From contig JAVCCJ010000075.1 of NCBI GenBank assembly GCA_030765585.1, positions 1-37,481 of the forward strand: a stretch of 37,481 bases of DNA. Reading direction: 5' to 3'. Shown here piece by piece: positions 1 through 7,861 of the stretch; positions within the stretch are counted from its first letter, which is position 1; each line of letters starts with the position of its first letter. The notes below the pieces were generated by a model. It saw only the letters and a program-made list of their open reading frames with translations. It was not told where the DNA came from and did not search any database. Made by a program: the position numbers and the translations under genes. This stretch comes from Candidatus Zapsychrus exili (lineage in GTDB: Bacteria > Omnitrophota > Gorgyraeia > Zapsychrales > Zapsychraceae).

Positions 1-546
1 AATCTTAATATTTTGGCAAAGATTTCTTTATGCGTTGTTTTTGTGTTCCTTTTTTGTGGGTGCGATGTTTTATATGGCATTCTAGATAAAAGAGGTGCAG
101 AAGAAAAAGAAATAGTAGGCGAGGTCAATCTTGTAGACATAAACTACAATATTGTCGAAATACAGATTTTGCTTAAATTGTACGGTTATGATCCTGGGAC
201 AATTGATGGGGTTTTAGGTCTTAAGACCAGAGACATGATAGCAAGGTTTCAAAAGGATAATGATCTTGAGCCAAGTAGATTTGTAGATAAAGATACATGG
301 CAGAAGCTTGAGGTTTTTAAAGTTAATGGTTTTGTAGTTGATAGTAAATTAAATGTCAAACAAGTTCAGTCGGCTTTAAAGGCAGCTGGGTTTAATCCTG
401 GCCGTATTGATGGCCGAAGCGGTTTTAAGACAGAAAGCGCTATAAGGCGCTTTCAAAAAACAAGTGGTTTAAAAGCTGACGGTAAAGTTGGCTATAAGAC
501 ACTTAGTGCATTGTCAGAATTTTTTAAAGAAGATACTGAAGATTAA
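1..546 (+). CDS. Lipoprotein with two peptidoglycan-binding (PG_binding_1-like) repeats; 5' end possibly truncated at window edge
   Basis: ORF open to the left edge; hydrophobic N-terminus with lipobox-like LFCGC; two repeats of the type VxxxQxxLKxxGYDPGxIDGxxGxKTxxxIxRFQK. Confidence 0.75.
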   Translation, partial: NLNILAKISLCVVFVFLFCGCDVLYGILDKRGAEEKEIVGEVNLVDINYNIVEIQILLKLYGYDPGTIDGVLGLKTRDMIARFQKDNDLEPSRFVDKDTWQKLEVFKVNGFVVDSKLNVKQVQSALKAAGFNPGRIDGRSGFKTESAIRRFQKTSGLKADGKVGYKTLSALSEFFKEDTED

Positions 547-572
547 TACTTTGTTATGTTAGTATATAAATA

Positions 573-1241
573 ATGAAAAAGAATATATTTCTAGCGATAC
601 TATTTTTTCTTTTAGTAGTTACCCCTTGCTTATCAGGTCAGGTAAGCCTATCCACGTATTATCCATCTCCATCAGGCGCATACAGCAAGCTTATATTAGT
701 TCCACAAGACAAAAAAAATACGAAAGAATGCGCGGTAGGAACACTTTATGTTGATAAAGAGGGTTTTTTAAACTTTTGCGAGGAGAATGGTGAAGAAAAA
801 GGAGAATGGGGATCTATTAAATCATATGATTATTCAAAAAGTGAGACAGGATTTTGTATAGGAGAAAGCTGTATAAAATCATGGGAAAAAAGCTCCGGTA
901 CAAGCGTTATGTCTTTAGAGAGTCTTTGTATCCCAGATGGTAAAGGAGATTGTACTGCGCAAGAGCCAAAGGAATGTCCCGCAGATTGGATAGAGGCTGA
1001 TTATAATATGAAAAGCGTTGGATCAAATAATGTCATAGCAAGGACATGTTATTCAGAGCAAGCATGTCGAGTTATGTATTTAGAAGGTTTGTGTGTTCCA
1101 GATGCGCATGGAGAGTGCACTGAAGATGGCCCTGCTCAATGTCCTTCTGGATGGAAGACTGCTGATTATAAAATTGCTAGATGGTATAACCTCGTAAGAA
1201 CATGCTATAAGTGTACAAGTAACCTACCTTTAGAAGAGTAA
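573..1241 (+). CDS. Secreted Cys-rich protein with STYYPSPSGAY motif and two homologous Cys-rich repeats
   Basis: Signal peptide-like N-terminus; internal repeat LCIPDGKGDCT...ECPADW..ADY...ARTCY / LCVPDAHGECT...QCPSGW..ADY...VRTCY. Confidence 0.7.
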   Translation: MKKNIFLAILFFLLVVTPCLSGQVSLSTYYPSPSGAYSKLILVPQDKKNTKECAVGTLYVDKEGFLNFCEENGEEKGEWGSIKSYDYSKSETGFCIGESCIKSWEKSSGTSVMSLESLCIPDGKGDCTAQEPKECPADWIEADYNMKSVGSNNVIARTCYSEQACRVMYLEGLCVPDAHGECTEDGPAQCPSGWKTADYKIARWYNLVRTCYKCTSNLPLEE

Positions 1242-1287
1242 TTTTAGCCATAAAACTTACCTAAGCTGCATATATTCTTTTGCCTTC

Positions 1288-1316
1288 TTGAAATATGGAC
1301 TTTTTAAGCGTATAAT
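1288..1316 (+). promoter_or_regulatory. Putative sigma70-type promoter of the pgmB-GH65-DRTGG-ANTAR operon (TTGAAA-17-TATAAT)
   Basis: TTGAAA at 1288-1293, 17-nt spacer, TATAAT at 1311-1316, about 65 nt upstream of the ORF. Confidence 0.55.
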
Positions 1317-1380
1317 AGTTTAAATTATTAATATAAACATATTTAGTAGTATTAATATATAAACAGAATAAGGATTAGAG

Positions 1381-2145
1381 ATGGATAAACTTGAGTTTAA
1401 GGCTGTTATTTTTGATTTAGATGGTGTTGTAACAAAAACCGCTATAGTTCATTGTGCTTCTTGGAAGGTTATGTTTGATGAATATATGCGAGAAAGAGAA
1501 GCAAGAGATAATGAGTCGTTTGTAGAATTTAGACATGAGCAAGATTATTTGGTTTATGTTGATGGCAAGCCTAGATATAAAGGAGTTCAGAGTTTCTTAG
1601 AATCTAGAAATATTAATATTGAGTTTGGCGACCCTTCCGATGATCCTTCCAAAGAAACAGTATGCGCTTTAGGAAACAGAAAAAACCTTAAATTTAGAGA
1701 AGTTTTAGAAAAAGATGGAGTTGAGGTATATCCTTCTACTATTGCTTTTATCAAAAAGCTTAAGGATAGAGGGTGCAGAATAGGTGTGGCATCATCAAGT
1801 AAAAATTGTCAATTTATTATGCAAGCAGCAAATATTGAAGATTTATTTGAAACTCGCGTTGATGGTGTTGTTTCAGCTAAATTAGGATTAAGCGGTAAAC
1901 CAGATCCTGATATTTTTGTTAAAGCTTGCGAGAATTTAGGTATTGATACAAAAGATTCTATTGTTGTAGAAGATGCTGTATCAGGTGTTCAAGCAGGCGC
2001 AAAGGGTGGCTTTGGATTAGTTATTGGAATAGCGCGCGAGAACAATGAAGAAGAGTTAAAGAAAAATGGAGCTGATTTTGTGATAATTGATTTTGAAGGA
2101 ATAACAATAGATATGATAGAACAAGAGCTGAAAGAAGCCAAATAG
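1381..2145 (+). CDS. pgmB: HAD-family beta-phosphoglucomutase
   Basis: FDLDGVVT HAD motif I, GVASSSKN motif II, KPDPDIF..VVEDAVSGVQAG motifs III/IV; adjacent to a GH65 gene. Confidence 0.85.
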   Translation: MDKLEFKAVIFDLDGVVTKTAIVHCASWKVMFDEYMREREARDNESFVEFRHEQDYLVYVDGKPRYKGVQSFLESRNINIEFGDPSDDPSKETVCALGNRKNLKFREVLEKDGVEVYPSTIAFIKKLKDRGCRIGVASSSKNCQFIMQAANIEDLFETRVDGVVSAKLGLSGKPDPDIFVKACENLGIDTKDSIVVEDAVSGVQAGAKGGFGLVIGIARENNEEELKKNGADFVIIDFEGITIDMIEQELKEAK

Positions 2146-2155
2146 GAGACCTAGA

Positions 2156-4576
2156 ATGAATACTTGGAAACTTACTTATAATAAGTTTAATCCTGAAGAA
2201 GAAAGTTTAAGAGAAGCTCTATGCACTTTGGGTAATGGCTACTTTGGAACAAGAGGTGCTGCTTCTGAATCTCAGGCAGGCAAGTTGCATTATCCAGGAA
2301 CATATATAGCAGGTGTATATAATACTTTGCCAACAGATGTTTCAGGAAGAACAATTTATAATGAGGATTTTGTTAATTGTCCAAATTGGCTTTTTTTGAA
2401 TTATCGTGTTGATGGTGGATCATGGTTCGATAGGTCAAAGACTAAAATACTTACATGGAAGGTAGAGCTTAATACGCGCAAAGGTATGCTTTCTCGTCGT
2501 ATTCGCTGGCAAGATGAAAAAGGACGAACCACATTAATTGAGGAACATCGCATCGTTAGTATGGCGCAGCCGCATAATGGCGCACTAGTATGTACAATTA
2601 CGCCAGAAAATTATAGTGGTAATGTTTCAATTAAAAGCGGAATTGATGGAAGCGTTATAAATGCTGGAGTTGAAAGATATAAACAACTTAATTCAAAACA
2701 TCTTGAGCCTGTGTCTCATGGAAAGTTTGGAGAAGATGGAATATTTTTACAAACTCGCACCAATCAAACTGAAATTAAGATAACAGAGGCGTTAAGAACT
2801 CTTGTCTATAAAGGTCGAGATAGGATTAAGCCTGAAATGAAAGTTACTGTTACTCATGGTAGACAAAAAATTATTCAAGAATTTAATATAGCTGTAAAGA
2901 AAGGTGAGAAATATACAATTGAGAAATTAGTTAGCATTTATACATCTCGCGATCATGGTGTTGCAGATGATTGTGATATGGCACAAGAGTCAGTAAACCA
3001 GATAGATAATTTTGATAATTTGTATAAACCTCATCGTGCAAAATGGAAAGCTTTGTGGAAGAAGTTCGATATAATTATTGAAGGCGACGCCTTTACACAA
3101 ATGGTTTTAAGATTACATGCATTTCATCTTCTTCAAGTTGCATCAACTTACAACGAAGACATAGATGCTGGTATGCCTGCAAGAGGACTTCATGGAGAGG
3201 CTTATCGTGGACATATTTTCTGGGATGAGCTTTATGTATTTCCATTCTATAATTTGCATGCTCCTGAAATCACGAGAGCGCTTTTGATGTATCGTTATAG
3301 ACGCCTTGGAGCTGCAAAGGATTATGCAAAACAGAATGAATATAGGGGAGCTATGTTTCCTTGGCAAAGTGCGTCTGCAGGAGATGAGACGACACAGACA
3401 ATACATCTTAACCCTATGTCTGGAACCTGGGGAGACGATTATAGCTGTTTGCAAAGACATGTTTCGATTGCAATTGCCTACAATGCATGGACGTATTATT
3501 ACACAACAGGTGATAGAGGGTTTTTAGATCGTTATGGTGCAGAGATGATATTAGAAATAGCGCATTTTTGGTCGAGCGTAGCTACATTTAATAGTAAGAC
3601 AAAACGCTATGAAATAGATGGTGTTATGGGGCCTGATGAATATCACGAAAAACTACCTGGCGATAAAAAGGGTGGGCTTAAGAATAATGCTTATACAAAT
3701 GTTATGGCTACTTGGGTTATTGAAAAAGCATTATATATTTTAGAGAAAATGATAACGGATGAAGATAGAGACGCATTGCTTTTAAAAGTTGGAGTGTCTG
3801 AAGAAGAGCTTTCCAGATGGAATGATATAATTCATAAGATGACAGTAGTAATGAATAAGAAGGGAATAATACATCAATTCCAAGGCTATATGGATTTAGA
3901 AGAACTTGATTGGGATGATTATACGGAAAAGTATGAAAATATCAGACGAATGGATAGAATTTTAAAGGCCGAGGGCCTTTCTCCTGATGATTATAAGCTT
4001 GCAAAGCAGGCGGATGTTTTGATGTTGTTTTATACATTAAATATAAAAGAGTTAAAGGAAATTTTTAAGCGATTAGGGTATAAATTTAATATAGAAATAA
4101 TGAGAAATAATTTTGATTATTATTTCAAAAGAACTTCGCATGGATCGACGCTGAGTTTGGTTGTTCACGCTTATGTGTCAGAGCTTTTAGGGTATAAGGA
4201 TAAAAGCCAAGAGTATTTGTTGGGCGCTCTTGAAAGTGATGTTTATGATACGCAAGGAGGAACAACGCAAGAAGGAATTCATACAGGTGTTATGGGCAGT
4301 ACATTAGATTTAGTTTTGCGAATATATGGAGGCTTATCAATATCAGAGGATCGTATTTGTATAAATCCTCAATTGCAAGAACATTGGAAGAGCATGAAAT
4401 TTAGTGTTCGTTATAAACGTATTTGGTTTCATGTAAAAGTTTTTAAAGGCAAGGTAGACGTTTTAGCCGAAGTTCCAAGAGGAGTCTCCTTAAGTCCGTC
4501 TAAAGAAATTCCAATAGAAATAAAAAATAAGTCTTATACGTTAATTGCAGGAAAGACGACAACGGTTTCATTATAA
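2156..4576 (+). CDS. Glycoside hydrolase family 65 disaccharide phosphorylase (trehalose/maltose/kojibiose type)
   Basis: RGLHGEAYRGHIFWDELYVFPF, MFPWQSASAGDETTQ, GVMGPDEYHE motifs typical of GH65. Confidence 0.9.
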   Translation: MNTWKLTYNKFNPEEESLREALCTLGNGYFGTRGAASESQAGKLHYPGTYIAGVYNTLPTDVSGRTIYNEDFVNCPNWLFLNYRVDGGSWFDRSKTKILTWKVELNTRKGMLSRRIRWQDEKGRTTLIEEHRIVSMAQPHNGALVCTITPENYSGNVSIKSGIDGSVINAGVERYKQLNSKHLEPVSHGKFGEDGIFLQTRTNQTEIKITEALRTLVYKGRDRIKPEMKVTVTHGRQKIIQEFNIAVKKGEKYTIEKLVSIYTSRDHGVADDCDMAQESVNQIDNFDNLYKPHRAKWKALWKKFDIIIEGDAFTQMVLRLHAFHLLQVASTYNEDIDAGMPARGLHGEAYRGHIFWDELYVFPFYNLHAPEITRALLMYRYRRLGAAKDYAKQNEYRGAMFPWQSASAGDETTQTIHLNPMSGTWGDDYSCLQRHVSIAIAYNAWTYYYTTGDRGFLDRYGAEMILEIAHFWSSVATFNSKTKRYEIDGVMGPDEYHEKLPGDKKGGLKNNAYTNVMATWVIEKALYILEKMITDEDRDALLLKVGVSEEELSRWNDIIHKMTVVMNKKGIIHQFQGYMDLEELDWDDYTEKYENIRRMDRILKAEGLSPDDYKLAKQADVLMLFYTLNIKELKEIFKRLGYKFNIEIMRNNFDYYFKRTSHGSTLSLVVHAYVSELLGYKDKSQEYLLGALESDVYDTQGGTTQEGIHTGVMGSTLDLVLRIYGGLSISEDRICINPQLQEHWKSMKFSVRYKRIWFHVKVFKGKVDVLAEVPRGVSLSPSKEIPIEIKNKSYTLIAGKTTTVSL

Positions 4577-4603
4577 ATATTGATGGACGATTAGGAGAAT
4601 ATT

Positions 4604-5704
4604 ATGGGTAAGAAACTTAAGAATATATTTTTATCTTCAATACATCAGAATGCTGGTAAGACAGCAATTTCTTTAGGGCTTTATAAAGCCCTAAAAGATA
4701 GAAAACAAAAGATAGCTTTTATAAAACCCGTTGGACAACAATTGGTTCATGTAGGAAAACTATCAATAGACAAAGATTCGTATTTAATAGGCGAGGTTTT
4801 TAAGTGTAGGAGAAAATTTAAAGATATGAGCCCTGTGACAATAGGTCCAGGGGATACACAAAAATATATTCTTAATCCAAATAAAGATAAGAATCGTCGT
4901 GCGATAGAAAAAGCTTTTAATTCTTTGATAAAAGATAAGACGGCTATTATTGTCGAGGGTACTGGTCATGCCGGAGTTGGAGCTGTAATAGATTATTCTA
5001 ATGCTGATGTTGCAAGTCTGCTTGGTTCTAAAGTTATTATTATTAGCGAAGGTGGTATTGGTAAAAGCATAGATGAGATTATTCTCAATAAAGCATTGTT
5101 TGATTTAAAAGGAGTTGAAGTATTAGGAGTTATAATTAACAAGGTTTTGCCAGCAAAATATGACAAAATTAAGATGATACTTACTAAGGGTTTGGCAAGA
5201 AAAGGATTAAAGCTCCTAGGCTGCATACCTTTAGAACCACTTCTTAGCTGTCCTACAATTGAGCAAATATCAAAAAAATTAAATTTGAAACTATTGTATG
5301 ATAAAGCTGATATAACCAAGCGTGTAAAGAATACAATGGTTGCTGCAATGGAACCGCATAATATGATTAACTATCTTGAAGACGGGACACTTGTTATAAC
5401 TTCGGGCGACAGAGTTGATAATATTTTGTTAGCCGTTAGTTCTCATTTAATGAGCGGAGGTACTGGATTTCATATCCCAGGTATTATTTTAACAGGAGGG
5501 CTGATACCTAGCTCTCAAATAGTTGATTTACTTAAACAAAGTCAGATACCGGTTCTTATCACGGAAGATGATACATATACGGTTGCTGCTAATTTGGAAC
5601 ATTTAATTTGTAAGATACAAAAAGAAGACAAGGACAAAATTAGAGAAGTGACACGTTTAGTTAAGAAGTATGTTGATGTAAAAGCAATTTTAGATAGCTT
5701 CTAA
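4604..5704 (+). CDS. BioD-like P-loop plus DRTGG-domain protein (Pta N-terminal-like, no phosphotransacetylase domain)
   Basis: SSIHQNAGKTAISLGLYKAL P-loop; C-terminal VITSGDRVDNILLAV..GIILTGG DRTGG-like region. Confidence 0.75.
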   Translation: MGKKLKNIFLSSIHQNAGKTAISLGLYKALKDRKQKIAFIKPVGQQLVHVGKLSIDKDSYLIGEVFKCRRKFKDMSPVTIGPGDTQKYILNPNKDKNRRAIEKAFNSLIKDKTAIIVEGTGHAGVGAVIDYSNADVASLLGSKVIIISEGGIGKSIDEIILNKALFDLKGVEVLGVIINKVLPAKYDKIKMILTKGLARKGLKLLGCIPLEPLLSCPTIEQISKKLNLKLLYDKADITKRVKNTMVAAMEPHNMINYLEDGTLVITSGDRVDNILLAVSSHLMSGGTGFHIPGIILTGGLIPSSQIVDLLKQSQIPVLITEDDTYTVAANLEHLICKIQKEDKDKIREVTRLVKKYVDVKAILDSF

Positions 5705-5721
5705 AATAAGTTTAAAATATT

Positions 5722-6957
5722 ATGCCTACTAAAATATCTAAGACTAAAAAAACAAGCATAAGCCAAGCGCAAGAGCTTGTTATCTTAAGAGAAATTGTTG
5801 AGATTACAAATTCTAAGTTTGATTTGGAGTCTATTCTTGATCAAGTGGTTAAGATTGTAAATAATACGATGAAGTCAGATTCTGTATTTGTTTATTTGTT
5901 TGATGAACAGTATAAAGAATTTGTTTTGATGGCATCAAAAACACAGCATAAAAAAGAGTTGGGTAAAGTATCTTTGAAAATGGGAGAAGGCATTACGGGT
6001 TGGGTTGCTCGCAAGAACGAATCAGTTGCGATTAGCAAAAATGCATACAAAGATAAGCGTTTTAAGAGTTTTGATGTTCTTCCGGAAGATAGATATGAGG
6101 CTTTTCTTTCTGTCCCGATTATATATAAAGCAAAATCTATCGGCGTTGTTAATATTCAACATAAAAAATCTCATGAATATACAAAGGCTACAGTTGATCT
6201 AATATCTCTTGTTGCAAAACAGATGGGTGGTGTTATTGATAATGCTAGACTTTATGAAGAGACAAAAAAGAAGGCTTTACAGTTTGATAGCTTAGTTAAG
6301 GTAAGCTATTCAATTACATCAGAGGCATACTTAGAGGAAATTCTAAGTTTAATTGTTGTCGTTACCGCCGAGATGTTAAATTCTAAAATATGCTCCATTA
6401 TGCTCTTAGATAAAAAAGGAAAAGACTTAGCTATAAAAGCAACGCAATTTTTAAGTAAGAATTATACAAAGAAGCCGAATGTTAAATTAGATTCAAGTAT
6501 AAGCGGAGAGGTTTTTAAGACAAAGAGTCCCATATCTATTTATGACGTTCGAGAAGAGAAAAAATATGGTTATCGTAATATAGCTGTTAAAGAAAGTTTA
6601 ACGTCAATGCTGTCTGTTCCTATGGTTGTAAAAGATAAGGCAATTGGTATTGTTAATGTTTACACAAAGAAACCACATGTCTTTACAAAAGAAGAAATTG
6701 ATATATTGCAGATGGTAGCTAATCAAGCAGCGGTTGCAGTTGAAAATACAAAGCTTATGGAAGAAACTTTAAAGGCGAAGGAAGCCTTGGAAACTAGAAA
6801 GATTGTTGAGCGCGCAAAAGGGGTATTGATGAAAATAAGCGGCTTAAACGAACAAGAAGCATATAAATTGATTCATAAAAAAAGTATGGATTCTTGCAAA
6901 ACAATGAAAGATGTTGCCGAATCTATACTTCTTATGGAAGAGTTTCGTAAGAAATAA
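5722..6957 (+). CDS. GAF-GAF-ANTAR RNA-binding transcription antiterminator
   Basis: Two GAF-like domains (..GEGITGWVARKNESVAI.., ..SSISGEVFKTKSPISI..); C-terminal RKIVERAKGVLMKISGLNEQEAYKLIHKKSMDSCKTMKDVAESIL is a classical ANTAR three-helix signature. Confidence 0.92.
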   Translation: MPTKISKTKKTSISQAQELVILREIVEITNSKFDLESILDQVVKIVNNTMKSDSVFVYLFDEQYKEFVLMASKTQHKKELGKVSLKMGEGITGWVARKNESVAISKNAYKDKRFKSFDVLPEDRYEAFLSVPIIYKAKSIGVVNIQHKKSHEYTKATVDLISLVAKQMGGVIDNARLYEETKKKALQFDSLVKVSYSITSEAYLEEILSLIVVVTAEMLNSKICSIMLLDKKGKDLAIKATQFLSKNYTKKPNVKLDSSISGEVFKTKSPISIYDVREEKKYGYRNIAVKESLTSMLSVPMVVKDKAIGIVNVYTKKPHVFTKEEIDILQMVANQAAVAVENTKLMEETLKAKEALETRKIVERAKGVLMKISGLNEQEAYKLIHKKSMDSCKTMKDVAESILLMEEFRKK

Positions 6958-6972
6958 AAAAAGGGTGAAAAT

Positions 6973-7332
6973 ATGTTTATTAAGATATTAGGTTGGATTT
7001 GGTTGATAATGGGAATAACTTTCTTAATAAAACCAGAATGGTGTAAATCATATCTCCAGAATAAGGGTATAAAGAAAATAAAAAAGGTTTTAATGGGGAT
7101 AACTATTGTTATAAGCATTTGGCTTATAACTGCAAGTTTTCAATTTTCGGGCATTACTTCAAAGGTTTTGATAGTTTTGGGAATTATTGGAGTAATTAAA
7201 GCATTTATGTTTTTGCGAGGCACAATAGCTGATAAAATGATTAAATTTTTTGCTGACGAACCTCTTTCTTTCTTTAGAATTGCAGCGTGTGGACATATTA
7301 TACTTGCTCTAGTTATAATTTTTATAAAATAA
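6973..7332 (+). CDS. Small integral membrane protein, function unknown
   Basis: 119 aa, several hydrophobic segments, 15 bp after the ANTAR gene. Confidence 0.6.
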   Translation: MFIKILGWIWLIMGITFLIKPEWCKSYLQNKGIKKIKKVLMGITIVISIWLITASFQFSGITSKVLIVLGIIGVIKAFMFLRGTIADKMIKFFADEPLSFFRIAACGHIILALVIIFIK

Positions 7333-7360
7333 TTTTTTGACCCCGTGTATTAAAAAACAT

Positions 7361-7389
7361 TTGACAAATAATTTATTTTATTGTATATT
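7361..7389 (+). promoter_or_regulatory. Promoter of glnN leader (TTGACA-17-TATATT)
   Basis: TTGACA 7361-7366, 17 nt spacer, TATATT 7384-7389. Confidence 0.75.
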
Positions 7390-7399
7390 TTAGACAGTT

Positions 7400-7451
7400 G
7401 GGCAAAGAAGTCCTTTTTAAAAACAAAGATGTTTTTGAAAAGGTTTTTTTT
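7400..7451 (+). promoter_or_regulatory. Attenuator unit 1: GGGC-AAAGAA-GUCC hairpin overlapping terminator CCUUUUUAAAAAC-AAAGAU-GUUUUUGAAAAGG-U8
   Basis: Manual pairing: small hairpin 7400-7413; terminator arms 7412-7424 / 7431-7443, T8 at 7444-7451. Confidence 0.75.
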
Positions 7452-7463
7452 ATTTTTATTATT

Positions 7464-7552
7464 CAATTGTTTGTCTTTTGACGGATTAAACAATTGGTTA
7501 GAGACGATGACGTCCTCTTTTAAGGTATAATTCCTTTAAAGAGGATTTTTTT
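7464..7552 (+). promoter_or_regulatory. Attenuator unit 2: CAATTGTTT/AAACAATTG stem, then GAC-GAUGAC-GUC hairpin overlapping a terminator
   Basis: Inverted repeat 7464-7472/7488-7496; hairpin 7503-7514; terminator UCCUCUUUUAAGG/CCUUUAAAGAGGA 7513-7545 followed by T7. Confidence 0.7.
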
Positions 7553-7553
7553 A

Positions 7554-7634
7554 TTTAGCACAGAAGCTAAATAAACTGGACAAAGCAGTCCTTCTTACAA
7601 GCTTGACATAAAAGCTTGAGTGGAGGACTTTTTT
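7554..7634 (+). promoter_or_regulatory. Attenuator unit 3: two-hairpin ANTAR-type site (UUUAGC-ACAGAA-GCUAAA; GGAC-AAAGCA-GUCC) overlapping a terminator
   Basis: P1 7554-7571, P2 7578-7591, terminator arms 7588-7604 / 7612-7628 followed by T6. Confidence 0.82.
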
Positions 7635-7669
7635 GTAGATGAGTAAGCGGCTCCTAAGTTAACGAAGAT

Positions 7670-7743
7670 AAGGTTCTTATGATTTAAAAAATAATCACAA
7701 GGAACCTTTGCTTTTCTGAAAAAGTTGAAAGGCAACAAAGGTT
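7670..7743 (+). promoter_or_regulatory. Possible three-segment RNA switch / fourth weak attenuator in the distal glnN leader
   Basis: AAGGUUCUU (7670-) pairs with AAGGAACCUU (7699-7708), while AACCUUUG (7703-7710) can pair perfectly with CAAAGGUU (7736-7743). Confidence 0.4.
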
Positions 7744-7861
7744 TCTGGGGCTTAAAAGAGTAATTATGGGGTAAATAAGTTTTTATTGAATAAAAGCCCA
7801 AGTTGCTATAATATTAATAATTATATTAAGATTATAAACTATTAAGTTTAGGGAGAGCAAT

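Noticed and set aside
3143-3460. Antisense ORF inside the GH65 gene
   Set aside because: Lies opposite a strongly supported CDS; composition and lack of motifs indicate a spurious ORF. The same applies to other minus-strand ORFs inside carB, glnN, nadE, gltD and gdhA.
7361-7640. glnN leader as a T-box tandem array
   Set aside because: No T-box sequence (TGGNACCGCG-like) or specifier stem present.
7595-7801. 68-aa minus-strand ORF in the glnN leader
   Set aside because: Overlaps regulatory RNA structures, no recognisable domain or RBS; likely chance.
7361-7860. glnN leader as a known glutamine riboswitch (glnA RNA or Downstream-peptide motif)
   Set aside because: I could not find the conserved junction/E-loop sequences of those motifs; repeated small hexaloop hairpins plus terminators fit ANTAR sites better, especially with an ANTAR gene adjacent.
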